From contig CAMYCF010000001.1 in assembly GCA_947254375.1 (NCBI GenBank), positions 1-64,000 of the forward strand: a stretch of 64,000 nt of DNA, in the 5' to 3' direction. The notes under the pieces are model-generated. The model had not been told where the DNA came from. It worked only from the letters and a program-made list of their open reading frames with translations, and ran no database searches. A program made the translations under genes and the position numbers. Below are positions 27,702-37,479 of the stretch, in pieces. Numbering within the stretch: position 1 is the stretch's first letter; each line of letters begins with the position of its first letter. The stretch is from an uncultured Mobilibacterium sp. (GTDB lineage Bacteria > Bacillota > Clostridia > Peptostreptococcales > Anaerovoracaceae).

Positions 27702-28958
27702 ATGCAATGTCTTTACAGGGACGAAGAGGCGGCCAAGCCGGTCGTCCTGCCCGCGGAGCCGATGATATGCGGCGATTTTGACATGCCTTCGATCGAGGCG
27801 GACATCTGTGCGATCTCGGACATCTGCGGCGGCTGTAAATACCAGGGCGTGCCTTACCGCGATCAGCTCGCGGAGAAGGATCACGAGATCAGGCGGCTCC
27901 TCAGGAAGCACAAGATCGATCTTTCCGCATACGAGGGGATAGTCCCCGCGCTCAGTGCCGAGGCGTACCGGAATAAAATGGAATACACCTTCGGCGACCT
28001 CGAAAAGGGCGGCGAGCTCATGCTCGGAATGCATAAAAAGAAGCATTTCATGTCGATCGTCACATCGGACGACTGCATGCTCGTGCCCGAAGATTTTAAC
28101 CGCATACTCACCGCTGCCCGTGAATTTGCAAGGGGTAGGGGATATTCATTTTACAATAAAAAGAGCCACGAAGGGCTACTCCGAAACCTCGTTGTGCGCC
28201 ATGGAGTTAACACTAACGAGATATTGGTAAATATTGTCACGAGCTCAGAAGCGGGCTTCGACGAAGAGGCTTTTCTCGAAACGATAAAAGGAATTTCCCT
28301 CGACAACGAGCTCGTCGGTGTGCTCAGGACTTTCAACGACTCGTTCGCAGACGCTGTCATCGACGAGGGGGTAAAGATACTTTACGGCCGCGACTACTAC
28401 AATGAGGAGATCCTCGGCCTTCGCTTCACGGTAAAAGCTTTTTCATTCTTCCAGACGAACATAAAAGCCGTGGAGCGCCTTTATTCCGACGCCCTTGCGA
28501 TCGCGCCGGACATGGACGAGAAGACGGTCTATGATCTCTACTGCGGAACGGGCACGATCACGCAGCTCATGGCATCAGCGGCGAAGAAGGTGTACGGCAT
28601 CGAGATCGTCGAGGATTCGATCGAGGCGGCGAAGAGGAACGCAGAGCTTAACGGCATCAGGAACTGCACTTTTATCGCGGGCGACGTCAGAAAAAAGCTA
28701 CACGAAATAGAGGAGAAGCCGGACATGATCGTCGTCGACCCGCCGCGCGCCGGGATGCACGATAAGGTGGTCGACATGCTGGCGGAGTACGGAACGGACG
28801 AGATCCTGTATATTTCATGTAATCCGAAGACGATGGCGATGAACCTCGAGAGGTTCGCAGGCTACGGGTACGCGCCGACGGCGATAAGGGCGTACGACAA
28901 TTTCCCGATGACGAAGCACGCGGAGGCAATCTGCCGGCTGAAAAGCGGAGGACAATAA
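27702..28958 (+). CDS. rlmD: TrmA/RumA-type RNA uracil-C5 methyltransferase (RlmD-like)
   Basis: This is a SAM-dependent class I methyltransferase of the family that makes 5-methyluridine in 23S rRNA or tRNA. It has an N-terminal Fe-S cysteine cluster (C-X5-C-X2-C in CAISDICGGC), the RNA-contact block YRNKMEYTFG, the SAM-binding VYDLYCGTGTITQLMA, VVDPPRAGMH, and ISCNPKTMAMNL with the catalytic Cys. Assignment to U1939 of 23S rRNA is uncertain because these paralogues are hard to separate. An ATG at 27687 gives 5 more residues and overlaps tgt by 14 bases. AAGGAAG at 27690-27696 points to the ATG at 27702, which is used here. Confidence 0.88.
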   Translation: MQCLYRDEEAAKPVVLPAEPMICGDFDMPSIEADICAISDICGGCKYQGVPYRDQLAEKDHEIRRLLRKHKIDLSAYEGIVPALSAEAYRNKMEYTFGDLEKGGELMLGMHKKKHFMSIVTSDDCMLVPEDFNRILTAAREFARGRGYSFYNKKSHEGLLRNLVVRHGVNTNEILVNIVTSSEAGFDEEAFLETIKGISLDNELVGVLRTFNDSFADAVIDEGVKILYGRDYYNEEILGLRFTVKAFSFFQTNIKAVERLYSDALAIAPDMDEKTVYDLYCGTGTITQLMASAAKKVYGIEIVEDSIEAAKRNAELNGIRNCTFIAGDVRKKLHEIEEKPDMIVVDPPRAGMHDKVVDMLAEYGTDEILYISCNPKTMAMNLERFAGYGYAPTAIRAYDNFPMTKHAEAICRLKSGGQ

Positions 28959-29001
28959 ACTCGAAATAAAAAGAGTAGGAGACTTTATACTAAGGAGTAA
29001 T

Positions 29002-29883
29002 ATGAAAAATCCCAACCAAGAAACATGCAAACTTAAACCGATAAACATATTGGCGCTGACGGTAGCGGGCATCATAAACGCTTTCGGCGTCACGGTCTTC
29101 CTGGCTCCCGTAAAACTCTACGACAGCGGGATCTCGGGAACATCGATGCTGATCTCGCAGATAACGCCTCATTGGTTCTCTCTATCACTCGCTCTGCTGA
29201 TACTGAACATCCCGATCTTCCTTTACGGGCTGAAACGCAAAGGCGTTGAATTCACGATCTACGCCACCTATGTAGTAGCGATCTACTCGCTGTGGGCTTG
29301 GCTCATAACGGAAGTCCTTCCGATAGATGTCAGCTTCGCGTCTCCGCTTGCGGGAACGGACCTCCTCCTGTGCGCGATATTCGGCGGTATCATTTCGGGA
29401 ACCGGCAGCGGGCTTGCGATCAGGTTCGGCGGGGCGATGGACGGGATCGAAGTCCTGGCGGTCATTTTCGCAAAAAAGATCGGCATAACGGTCGGCACGT
29501 TCTGCATGATATATAACGTTCTCTTGTACATCGTCTGCGGCATCATTCTGGACAGCTGGATCCTGCCGCTGTACTCGATCATCACATATATGGCGGCACT
29601 GAAAACCGTCGATTTTATCGCGGAGGGCATTTCCCGTGCAAAATCCGCTATGATAGTGACCACTAAGCCGCGCGAGATCAGCGATGCGCTTTCTGAAACA
29701 TTCGAGAGCGGTATGACGCTTCTCCCTGCGGAAGGCGGTTTTTCTCAGGAGAATAAAACGATGATATATTTCGTGGTCAACAGATTCCAGATAACGAGGA
29801 TGAAAAATATCGTCCGCGAAATAGACGAGAAGGCTTTTATCACGATCACGGAGATCGCTGATGTGTTTCATCCGGTTAAATAA
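29002..29883 (+). CDS. YitT family membrane protein (DUF161 plus DUF2179)
   Basis: The 293-residue integral membrane protein has five or six hydrophobic helices in the first 200 residues, including a segment with GLAIRFGGAMDGIEVLA. A soluble C-terminal DUF2179 domain of about 80 residues (MIVTTKPREISDALSETF to ITITEIADVF) follows. This architecture defines the YitT family. Transport has been proposed for it, but the substrate is unknown to me. The ATG at 29002 has AAGGAG at 28992-28997. It follows the methyltransferase by 43 bases, and a small membrane protein gene lies downstream on the same strand. Confidence 0.88.
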   Translation: MKNPNQETCKLKPINILALTVAGIINAFGVTVFLAPVKLYDSGISGTSMLISQITPHWFSLSLALLILNIPIFLYGLKRKGVEFTIYATYVVAIYSLWAWLITEVLPIDVSFASPLAGTDLLLCAIFGGIISGTGSGLAIRFGGAMDGIEVLAVIFAKKIGITVGTFCMIYNVLLYIVCGIILDSWILPLYSIITYMAALKTVDFIAEGISRAKSAMIVTTKPREISDALSETFESGMTLLPAEGGFSQENKTMIYFVVNRFQITRMKNIVREIDEKAFITITEIADVFHPVK

Positions 29884-29897
29884 AGATCTGACTTTTT

Positions 29898-29978
29898 ATG
29901 GACACCATGAACGATAAAAATCAGGCAGTTGCTGCTGCCGTAGAAAAAGCGAAGGAGAGTAAAAAATGGACGACTTAA
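29898..29978 (+). CDS. Possible 26-residue peptide overlapping the next gene's start
   Basis: An ATG at 29898 opens a 26-codon frame (starting MDTMNDKNQAVAAAV) whose stop lies just inside the next gene, whose ATG is at 29966. It contains the downstream gene's ribosome site (AAGGAG). It could be a coupling leader peptide or chance. It has no strong ribosome site of its own and no recognised relatives. Confidence 0.25.
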   Translation: MDTMNDKNQAVAAAVEKAKESKKWTT

Positions 29979-30502
29979 GAGATTCCATCGCGATCGAGCA
30001 AAAGAAGGGCTTGCCTTTTATCATCGCGTCCGTGATCATCTGGCTCCTGATCACGATCGTTTCTTTATTGGATATCGATATTTACACCAAAAATCTGATC
30101 GTCTTTTGCTGCTCGTGCCCGCTGCTGCCGCTGGCGTGGGTCATCGGGAAAGCGATAAAAGTCGATATCTTCGCCAAGGGGAACCCGCTGGGCCAACTGG
30201 GATTTTTATTCACCTTAAATCAAATGATCTACCTCTTGATAGTAATGTGGGTATTCAACGCGGTCCCGGAAAAAATGATCATGGTATACGCAATGGTCTT
30301 CGGCGCACATCTTTTCCCGTATTCCTGGCTCTATAAGTCGAACGGATACAGAGCGGTCGCCGTCGCGCTCCCGATCATTTCGCTGATACTCGGCTGCACT
30401 TTGAACAGCGGCACGATCGTTGCGGCAGTCGCGTGTTGCATCGAAGTGATATTCGCGGCGGTGTTATTTTCCGAGGTAAAAAAGATGGGCAACATAAAAT
30501 AA
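29966..30502 (+). CDS. Small multi-helix membrane protein, DUF7010-like
   Basis: The 178-residue protein has five or six predicted membrane helices and little else. The cytoplasmic start DDLRDSIAIEQKKGLPFIIASVIIW, the internal FGAHLFPYSWLYKS and the spacing of helices recall the small DUF7010 family of Firmicutes, whose function is unknown. That name is from memory and moderately sure. AAGGAG lies about 10 bases before the ATG at 29966. It follows the YitT gene by 82 bases and is followed by a terminator, so the two may share a transcript. Confidence 0.65.
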   Translation: MDDLRDSIAIEQKKGLPFIIASVIIWLLITIVSLLDIDIYTKNLIVFCCSCPLLPLAWVIGKAIKVDIFAKGNPLGQLGFLFTLNQMIYLLIVMWVFNAVPEKMIMVYAMVFGAHLFPYSWLYKSNGYRAVAVALPIISLILGCTLNSGTIVAAVACCIEVIFAAVLFSEVKKMGNIK

Positions 30503-30544
30503 CCGAACTACGGTTTGCCCGGTAAAAAATGAACATCTAAGATC

Positions 30545-30583
30545 AAAGGCGATAGAAAGTAAAAACATCTATCGTCTTTTCTT
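30545..30583 (+). terminator. Terminator after the DUF7010-like gene
   Basis: AAAGGCGATAGA (30545-30556) pairs with TCTATCGTCTTT (30568-30579) with one G-T pair and an 11-nt loop, ending in CTTTTCTT. It separates the host-like genes from the decayed restriction-like locus. Confidence 0.7.
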
Positions 30584-30684
30584 ATGTAAAAAATAAAAAG
30601 TGAGGGCATGTGACAAATTTGCACCACACGAATGTGCTATTAAATAAAAATATGATATGATAACGCTATAGCGTCGACATAAAA

Positions 30685-30780
30685 ATGAAGAAGATTAAAG
30701 AGTTTTGCGACTCGAATGACTTGGATTTCAAGAACTTGGAAGAAGCGTGGAACACAGCAACGGCGGAGGACAATAAATGA
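30685..30780 (+). CDS. Possible 31-residue protein coupled to the helicase remnant
   Basis: An ATG at 30685 opens a 31-codon frame (MKKIKEFCDSNDLDF..., acidic) whose TGA overlaps the ATG of the helicase gene as ATGA at 30777-30780. GCGGAGG near its end serves as the helicase ribosome site. The tight overlap suggests a real small gene or a truncated upstream partner of the restriction-like locus. I do not recognise it. Confidence 0.35.
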   Translation: MKKIKEFCDSNDLDFKNLEEAWNTATAEDNK

Positions 30781-33700
30781 AAGTCATCGACAATGTTAAC
30801 GATATATTGAGAGACGATCTAAAGGAAACGGTCACGCGTGGAAGTAAGTTCTCCGTCGCGGCCGCGTGCTTTTCGATGTACGCGTATAAAGAACTAAAAA
30901 CTCAGCTCGAGCAGGTGGATGAGTTCCGATTCATATTCACATCTCCTACATTCATCAAGGAAAAGGCAGAGAAGCAGAAACGCGAGTTCTATATTCCTCG
31001 TCTTAACCGTGAGAGAAGCCTCTACGGCACGGAGTTTGAGATAAGGCTACGCAACGAGATGACGCAGAAGGCGATAGCCAAGGAATGTGCCGACTGGATC
31101 AAACGAAAGGCGAAATTCAAATCGAATGTCACCGGCGATAATATGGGCGGTTTTATGAATGTCGCTTCTTCCGAAGATGATTTCACATACATGCCTATAA
31201 GCGGTTTTACCACTGTGGATATATGATGCGAACGCGGTAACAACGCCTATAATATGGTCAATCGCTTGGAAGCTCCGAATTCTGCCCAATACATGGACCT
31301 CTTTGAATCCATTTGGAACGACAGAGAAAAGATGCAGGATGTGACCGATGTCATTATTTCAAATATAAGCACGGCATATAACGAGAACTCTCCGGATTCA
31401 TTTACTTCATGGCACTGTACAATGTATTCAGCGAGTTCCTCGATGATATATCTGAGGACGTTTTTCCGAATGAAGCTACAGGCTTTAAACAGAGTGAAGT
31501 CTGGAATATGCTTTATGATTTCCAGAAAGACGCCGTTCTCGCAATTATAAACAAGCTCGAAAAGCATAACGGATGCATACTTGCTGACAGTGTCGGTCTC
31601 GGTAAGACTTTCACGGCGTTGGCCGTTATAAAATACTACGAGGAGAGGAACAAGACTGTTCTGGTGCTCTGTCCTAAAAAATTGGCTGAGAACTGGAACA
31701 CCTACAAGGACAACTATGTAAACAATCCGATCGCATCCGATCGGCTTAATTATGATGTTCTGTTCCATACGGATCTGTCCCGCCCGGGCGGCATTTCAAA
31801 CGGACTCGACCTCGACAGATTGAACTGGGGTAACTACGATCTTATAGTGATCGACGAATCCCATAATTTTAGAAACGGTGCCGGTGTCCATGCAAATACG
31901 AAGGAAAACAGATATAAAAAGCTGATGGACAAAGTAATTCGTGCCGGCGTAAAAACCAAGGTGCTGATGCTGTCTGCCACGCCGGTAAACAATCGTTTTG
32001 TCGATCTTAAGAATCAACTGGCGATTGCATATGAAGGAAACTCTCAATACATTAACGAGAAACTTAATACGAGTAAATCGATCGATGATATTTTCCGTCA
32101 GGCACAGACAGCATTTAATGCATGGAGCAAACTTGATCCGGAAAAGAGAACTACGGAAGCACTGCTTAGAACGCTTGATTTCGACTTTTTTGAAGTCCTC
32201 GACAGCGTGACGATCGCACGCTCCAGGAAGCACTTGGAGAAGTATTACAACACGGAAGAGATAGGCAAATTCCCGGAACGTCTTAAACCTGTTTCAAAAC
32301 AGCCAATACTGACCGATCTGCCCGGTGCGATAACCTATAACGAGATATACGATCAGCTGATGAAACTGTACCTTGTCGTATATACGCCGTCAAATTATAT
32401 CTTCCCGAGTATGATATCGAAATACACGGATCTTGAGAACAACAAAGGCGGTAACCTGACGCAGAGAGGACGTGAGCAGGGTATACAGCGTCTGATGAGT
32501 ATAAATCTCCTAAAACGTCTCGAAAGCTCCGTATACTCTTTCAATTTGACGTTGAACAGGATATTAGAGCTGATAAAAGATACCATCAGGGCGATCGATG
32601 ATTTTGAGCAGCACGGTAAATCAGAACTGAATATGTACGAGATCTCTGAAAGCGAACTGGATATCGATGATGAAAATAATGATTGCTTTGTCGGAAGGAA
32701 GGTAAAAATCGATCTTAACGACATGGATTATAAGTCGTGGAGGGATGATCTCGAAAGGGATGCAGAGACGCTTGAACCGCTGACTGATATGATCGCAGAT
32801 ATAAAGCCGGAACACGACATGAAGTTGCGTGAATTGCTCCATGTACTGGATGATAAAATGCGTGATACTATAAATGAGAATAACAGGAAGGTACTTATCT
32901 TCTCTGCGTTCTCCGATACGGCGGAATACATATATGGGCACGTATCCACTCACATGAAAGAAAAATACGGACTGGATACGGCATTGATCACCGGCACCAT
33001 AGACGGTCGCACAACGATCAAAGGAATGAAAGCTACTTTCAACAATATACTGACATGTTTCTCGCCTGTATCCAAAAATCGTGATCTACTGATGCCGGGT
33101 AGCACAAATGAAATAGATATCCTTATCGCGACAGACTGCATTTCCGAAGGACAGAATCTTCAGGACTGCGATTATCTTGTGAATTACGATATACATTGGA
33201 ATCCTGTGAGGATCATCCAGCGCTTCGGGCGTATCGATCGTATAGGCAGTAAGAATAAGTATATACAGCTTGTAAACTTTTGGCCGGACATGACACTGGA
33301 TGATTATATAAATCTGAAATCCCGTGTCGAGTCGAGAATGAAGATATCGGTAATGACTTCCACCGGGGACGACAACCTGATCGATCCCGAGGAAAAGGGT
33401 GATCTTGAATACCGCAAACAGCAACTGAAGCGTTTGCAGGAAGAGGTCGTTGATATAGAAGATATGTCAACAGGAATATCGATAATGGATCTCGGTCTGA
33501 ATGAGTTCAGACTCGACCTTCTGGAGTATATCAAGCTACATGAAGACCTCGCCGATAAGCCGAAAGGACTTCATGCCGTTGTTCAGGTCACTGAAGAAAA
33601 TCCCGCCGGGGTTATATTCGTACTTAGTAATATTAATGACAGCGTGAATATCGACAATCGCAATCGTATCCATCCGTTCTACATGGTTTACATAAGTGAG

Positions 33701-33957
33701 AACGGTGAAATAGTTTGCGACTACCTTGATCCGAAAAAACTTCTGGATACTGTCAGACTATTGTGCCGCGGCAAATCGGAACCGGTAGTATCGCTGTGCA
33801 GAAAGTTCAATGAAGAAACGGATGACGGAAGAAATATGGAGGAAGTTTCACAGCTTCTCTCCGATGCGATCGATTCGATCATATATACTAAGAGAGAAAG
33901 CGATATCGACAGTTTATTCACTGCAGGAGGCACATCGGCATTGCTCTCGGATATTTC
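30777..33957 (+). pseudogene. Broken PLD/SNF2-type helicase of a restriction-like defence locus
   Basis: Three pieces together make one large helicase with an N-terminal phospholipase D-like region. The first (30777-31226) covers the PLD-like start, containing FIFTSPTFIKEK. It ends at an in-frame TGA (31224-31226), where homologues as I recall them read Gly. The same frame continues as CERGNNAYNMVNR. Near 31398 one base has been lost in GATTCATTT, and the protein resumes in another frame as FMALYNVFSEFL. The rest carries Walker A ADSVGLGKT, VIDESHNF as motif II, LSATPVNN, and DCISEGQNLQDCDYLVNYDIHWNPVRIIQRFGRIDR. Near 33950 the sequence passes into a different gene. Codon use looks more AT-rich than in neighbours. 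Such helicases usually accompany a DNA methyltransferase and a type III-like Res gene. Confidence 0.85.
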
Positions 33958-35630
33958 CGGATCTCGATGCTATTTCTGCCGGATCCACTCATGCAGGATA
34001 CTTTTCCATCGACAAAGGAAAGATGGTCGACAGTAAAGGCAACAAAAAGAAAAAAGAAGATATAAGTGATGATGTGGACGCTTATGATCTGATCATGAAG
34101 GACAAGGAGTTATTGCTGGATCGCGATCCGAAGAAGTCGCCTGTGAGATTTATCTTCTCGCATTCAGCATTGCGTGAAGGCTGGGACAATCCGAACGTAT
34201 TCCAGATCTGCACCTTGAAACAGAGCGGCAGCGATGTTCGCAAGCGCCAGGAAGTGGGACGTGGGCTCCGTCTCTGTGTCGATCAGAACGGAGAGCGCAT
34301 GGATACCAATGTCCTCGGAGCCGATGTCCACAATGTTAATGTTCTTACCGTAATCGCAAGTGAAAGCTACGATTCATTCGCCAAAGGACTCCAGACCGAA
34401 ATGGCTGATGCAGTTGCGGACAGACCGCGTGCTGTCACTGTTGAACTCTTTGTAGGAAAGGTCATCGCGGATGATAAGGGCAATGAGCATGTTATAGATC
34501 AGGACACGGCTTCAGCTATCCAATTTGACTTGATAGTCAACGGATATATAGATCGAAAAGGCGTACTTACGGATAAATATTATGCTGATAAAGCAAACGG
34601 AGAGATAAAACTTGCAGAGGAAGTAGCGGACTCGTCTGAATCGGTTATAAAAATCATAGACTCCGTTTACGATCCGCATATCATGCAGCCTGAAAATGCC
34701 CGCAGCAACAATGTCGAATTGCAGGTGGATGAAAATAAAATGGCAATGCCGGAATTCAAAGCTCTCTGGTCGAAGATCAATTCTAAATCGGTCTATGTCG
34801 TGGACTTTGATACCGATGAATTGATACGAAAGTCCATTGATTCCATAGACTCTAAGTTACGTGTATCAAAAATCTATTTCCGTGTAGAGCCGGGTGAGAT
34901 GGATAATATCAAATCAAAGGATGAGCTGGCATCCGGCGCCTCGTTTATCAAGAGCAAATTTGAAAACTACGGCGCCTCGATTACGGCAAATTCAAGCGTT
35001 AAATATGACCTTGTCGGGAAACTGGTAGACGAGACAGGTCTTACACGTAAAGCGATCATTTCGATCCTTCAGGGAATTAAGCCGTTCGTCTTTGATCAGT
35101 TTAAGGAGAACCCGGAGGAGTTTATCATAAAAGCAGCCGCACTCATTAACGATGAGAAGGCTACGGCGATAATCGAGCACATAACATATGATGTTCTGGA
35201 TGAACGTTACGGGATGGATATTTTTACCGATCCAACCATCAAGGGTAGGCTCGGCGTCAACGCGATGAAGGCGGAGAAACATCTGTACGACCACATAGTT
35301 TACGATTCGTCGAACGAGCGTGACTTTGCCAAAGACCTTGATGTAAATTCGAATGTAGCCGTTTATGTAAAACTGCCTGGCGGATTTTATATCTCCACTC
35401 CTGTCGGCCGTTACAATCCTGACTGGGCGATAGCTTTTTATGAGGGCAGGGTAAAACACATTTATTTCGTTGCGGAGACAAAAGGTTCCATGAACTCGAT
35501 GCAGCTGCGCCTGATCGAGGAATCGAAGATCCACTGTGCAAGGGAGCATTTTAAGGCTATATCCGGCGACGATGTAGTTTATGATGTTGTCGACAGCTAT
35601 AAATCTTTACTGGAAAAGGTAATGAAATAG
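33958..35630 (+). pseudogene. C-terminal half of a type III restriction Res subunit
   Basis: From about 33958 another frame reads GSTHAGYFSIDKGKM and on through FSHSALREGWDNPNVFQICTLKQ and RKRQEVGRGLRL, which are helicase motifs V and VI of type III Res subunits. The C-terminal half ends with a PD-(D/E)XK nuclease region (NPDWAI, then FVAETKGS). The Walker A and B half of Res is missing, and so is any modification methyltransferase, which normally lies between the helicase and Res genes. An ATG-initiated frame from 33810 overlaps the helicase out of frame and is not the original start. The nuclease motif itself is intact, so a truncated product from an internal start cannot be excluded. The adjacent TetR gene is not part of this locus. 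Confidence 0.85.
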
Positions 35631-35674
35631 GGAGGCAGAAACGGCTCTTACCGCCCGGAGCACAAACGAAACAC

Positions 35675-35718
35675 TTGACAAATGACACACTGTCACATAG
35701 AATGACACTGTGTCATTT
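35675..35718 (+). promoter_or_regulatory. TetR promoter overlapped by a two-palindrome operator
   Basis: TTGACA (35675-35680), a 17-base spacer and TAGAAT (35698-35703) form a near-consensus promoter. Over it lie two 13-bp palindromes, TGACACACTGTCA (35683-35695) and TGACACTGTGTCA (35703-35715), 20 bases apart. Together they form a 16-bp inverted repeat with one mismatch. Repressor bound here would block RNA polymerase. Confidence 0.85.
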
Positions 35719-35783
35719 TTGCTTATATACATTTTATCCATATACAATTGCATTACAGACATTTTTACACGGGAGGGGCCGCC

Positions 35784-36350
35784 ATGCCGAAAAGGACTTT
35801 TTTTAACCTGAGCGACGACAAGAGAAAGAAGGTCTACGAGGCGCTGCTCGACGTCTACAAAGAGAAGCCTTTTAAGGACGTCACGGTGAGGGAGATCGTC
35901 GGGAAGCTGGGGATCCCGAGGGGGAGTTTTTATCAGTACTTTGAGTCGCTGGATGAGTCGTATTTTTACGTGCTCGGGCAGGAGCTGATCGACGTTCACG
36001 AGAGTTTTGCGGAGCTGGTGAGGGCGAACGACATGGAGATTTCCAAGGCGCTTGACGAGTTCGGGGAAAGGGCGGCGGACGAGATTTTTAAGGACGACTG
36101 CTACATGCTTTACCGGAACCGGTATCTGGGGTTTGATGCGGGACTCGAGAAGGAGTGGCGGGAATATATTGCGGCGAACGGTTGCGGGCGGGAGACGGCG
36201 GCCGTGGCGGAAAGGGAGACCGCGGCTTTTATCGGGGCGGTGATCCATTCACTGATCCAAAGGGCTTTTATCGAATCGTGGAGCCGGGAGGAGTTCGCTG
36301 AGCATTACAGGCTGCATGTGGGCTGGATAAAAAGGGGGATAGAGAAATGA
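35784..36350 (+). CDS. TetR/AcrR family transcriptional regulator
   Basis: The 188-residue protein has the TetR N-terminal helix-turn-helix (KRKKVYEALLDVYKEKPFKDVTVREIVGKL, then GIPRGSFYQYFESLDE) and a divergent all-helical ligand domain. The ATG at 35784 is preferred because GGGAGG lies at 35771-35776; a frame 12 codons longer starts before that site. The promoter carries two TGACAnnnTGTCA palindromes, so it very likely represses its own transcription and that of the membrane protein gene overlapping its stop (ATGA). The inducer is unknown. Confidence 0.9.
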   Translation: MPKRTFFNLSDDKRKKVYEALLDVYKEKPFKDVTVREIVGKLGIPRGSFYQYFESLDESYFYVLGQELIDVHESFAELVRANDMEISKALDEFGERAADEIFKDDCYMLYRNRYLGFDAGLEKEWREYIAANGCGRETAAVAERETAAFIGAVIHSLIQRAFIESWSREEFAEHYRLHVGWIKRGIEK

Positions 36351-37417
36351 TGAGTTTGATGGAGCCTTTGTTCGACGCGGCGTATCTCGGCGTGGTGATC
36401 GCGCTCGGGATGCGGCTGCTGCTTGAGGAGGGCAGAGATGCTAAAAGGTTCGGAATAATGGCGATGATCCTCGGATTCGGCGACGCTTTTCACCTCGTGC
36501 CGCGGATCGTCAGCAACCTCACCCGGGACGGGTTCGATAGATACGTTTCGCTCCTGTCGTGGGGCGAATTCGTGACGAGCATAACGATGACGGTATTCTA
36601 CGTCCTGTTTTATCATTACTACAGGGCGCTCAGCGGCGACGGCAGCAGGGTAAAAGCGCGCCTGATCTATTCTCTCGCGGCGCTTAGGGTGGCTTTAGTC
36701 CTCTTGCCGCAGAACGGCTGGGGTACAACTGGGAGTTACGCTTTCGGGATCATAAGGAACGTTCCGTTCGCCGTCATGGGGCTCCTTCTGATCGTCTGGT
36801 GCCTGAGATACAGGGAGACGGACGGACTTCGGCATACGGGCGTTCTCATCGCGGCGAGCTTCATCTTCTACATACCGGTCGTGGTCGGGGTGCGTTTTGT
36901 GCCGGCTCTCGGGGCGCTCATGATACCGAAGACGATCGCTTACGTGCTTCTCGTCGTCACGGGATTCAGTTTTTTTATAAAAGATTTCCGCCCGGAAAAT
37001 CTGCTCAAAGACTCCGTCGTGTTCCTTTTGCTCGGGCTGATGAGCGGCGTTTTTTACAGGGAATTCACTAAAATATTTTCGTGGACCGGCTATACGGCGC
37101 TGAAAGTCTGTCACGCGCATCTGCTCGCCCTCGGTTTTGTCCTGCTCATCCTCATTTATCTGATGATGCAAAACGAGGCTGAGAGCATGCCGGCGATAAA
37201 AACTCCGCTTTCCGTGTATTTCACGGGCCTCGCCCTGACGGCGGTCACTATGACGGTGAGGGGGATCTACACCGTTACTTCCGGCGGGACTGTTCTGTTC
37301 CCGGACGCGGCATTATCGGGCGCGGCGGGTGCAGGTCACATCATTCTGGGCGTCGGCCTCGTGTGGCTTATGGTAAAAATCGTGAGGATAAAGGCGCGCG
37401 AAACCGCGCGTGTATAG
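36347..37417 (+). CDS. Two-part integral membrane protein with C-terminal DUF2871-like domain
   Basis: The 356-residue protein has about 11 hydrophobic segments. The first 215 residues form a seven-helix part I do not recognise, with GFGDAFHLVPRI in an early loop. The last 140 residues match the DUF2871 pattern: GLMSGVFYREFTKIFSWTG, CHAHLLALGF, and GAAGAGHIILGVGLVWL. DUF2871 usually occurs alone, so this appears to be a fusion. Several His residues in membrane segments (HLVPR, CHAHLL, GHIIL) might bind metal or haem, which is only a guess. It is translationally coupled to the TetR regulator by an ATGA overlap and is presumably its target. Confidence 0.75.
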   Translation: MMSLMEPLFDAAYLGVVIALGMRLLLEEGRDAKRFGIMAMILGFGDAFHLVPRIVSNLTRDGFDRYVSLLSWGEFVTSITMTVFYVLFYHYYRALSGDGSRVKARLIYSLAALRVALVLLPQNGWGTTGSYAFGIIRNVPFAVMGLLLIVWCLRYRETDGLRHTGVLIAASFIFYIPVVVGVRFVPALGALMIPKTIAYVLLVVTGFSFFIKDFRPENLLKDSVVFLLLGLMSGVFYREFTKIFSWTGYTALKVCHAHLLALGFVLLILIYLMMQNEAESMPAIKTPLSVYFTGLALTAVTMTVRGIYTVTSGGTVLFPDAALSGAAGAGHIILGVGLVWLMVKIVRIKARETARV

Positions 37418-37479
37418 AGATGATCGATAATAAAATTTGTGATATAGATAAAAATTAGTCACATTTAACGAAATACCCC

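Noticed and set aside
31224..31226. TGA as selenocysteine or a recoded codon in the helicase gene
   Set aside because: No SECIS-like hairpin was seen, other genes here use TGA as a normal stop, and a second frameshift lies close by. Decay explains it better.
33810..33957. Start of the Res-like frame as a genuine gene beginning
   Set aside because: These codons overlap the helicase C-terminus out of frame and encode no recognisable sequence. Res homology begins only after the junction.
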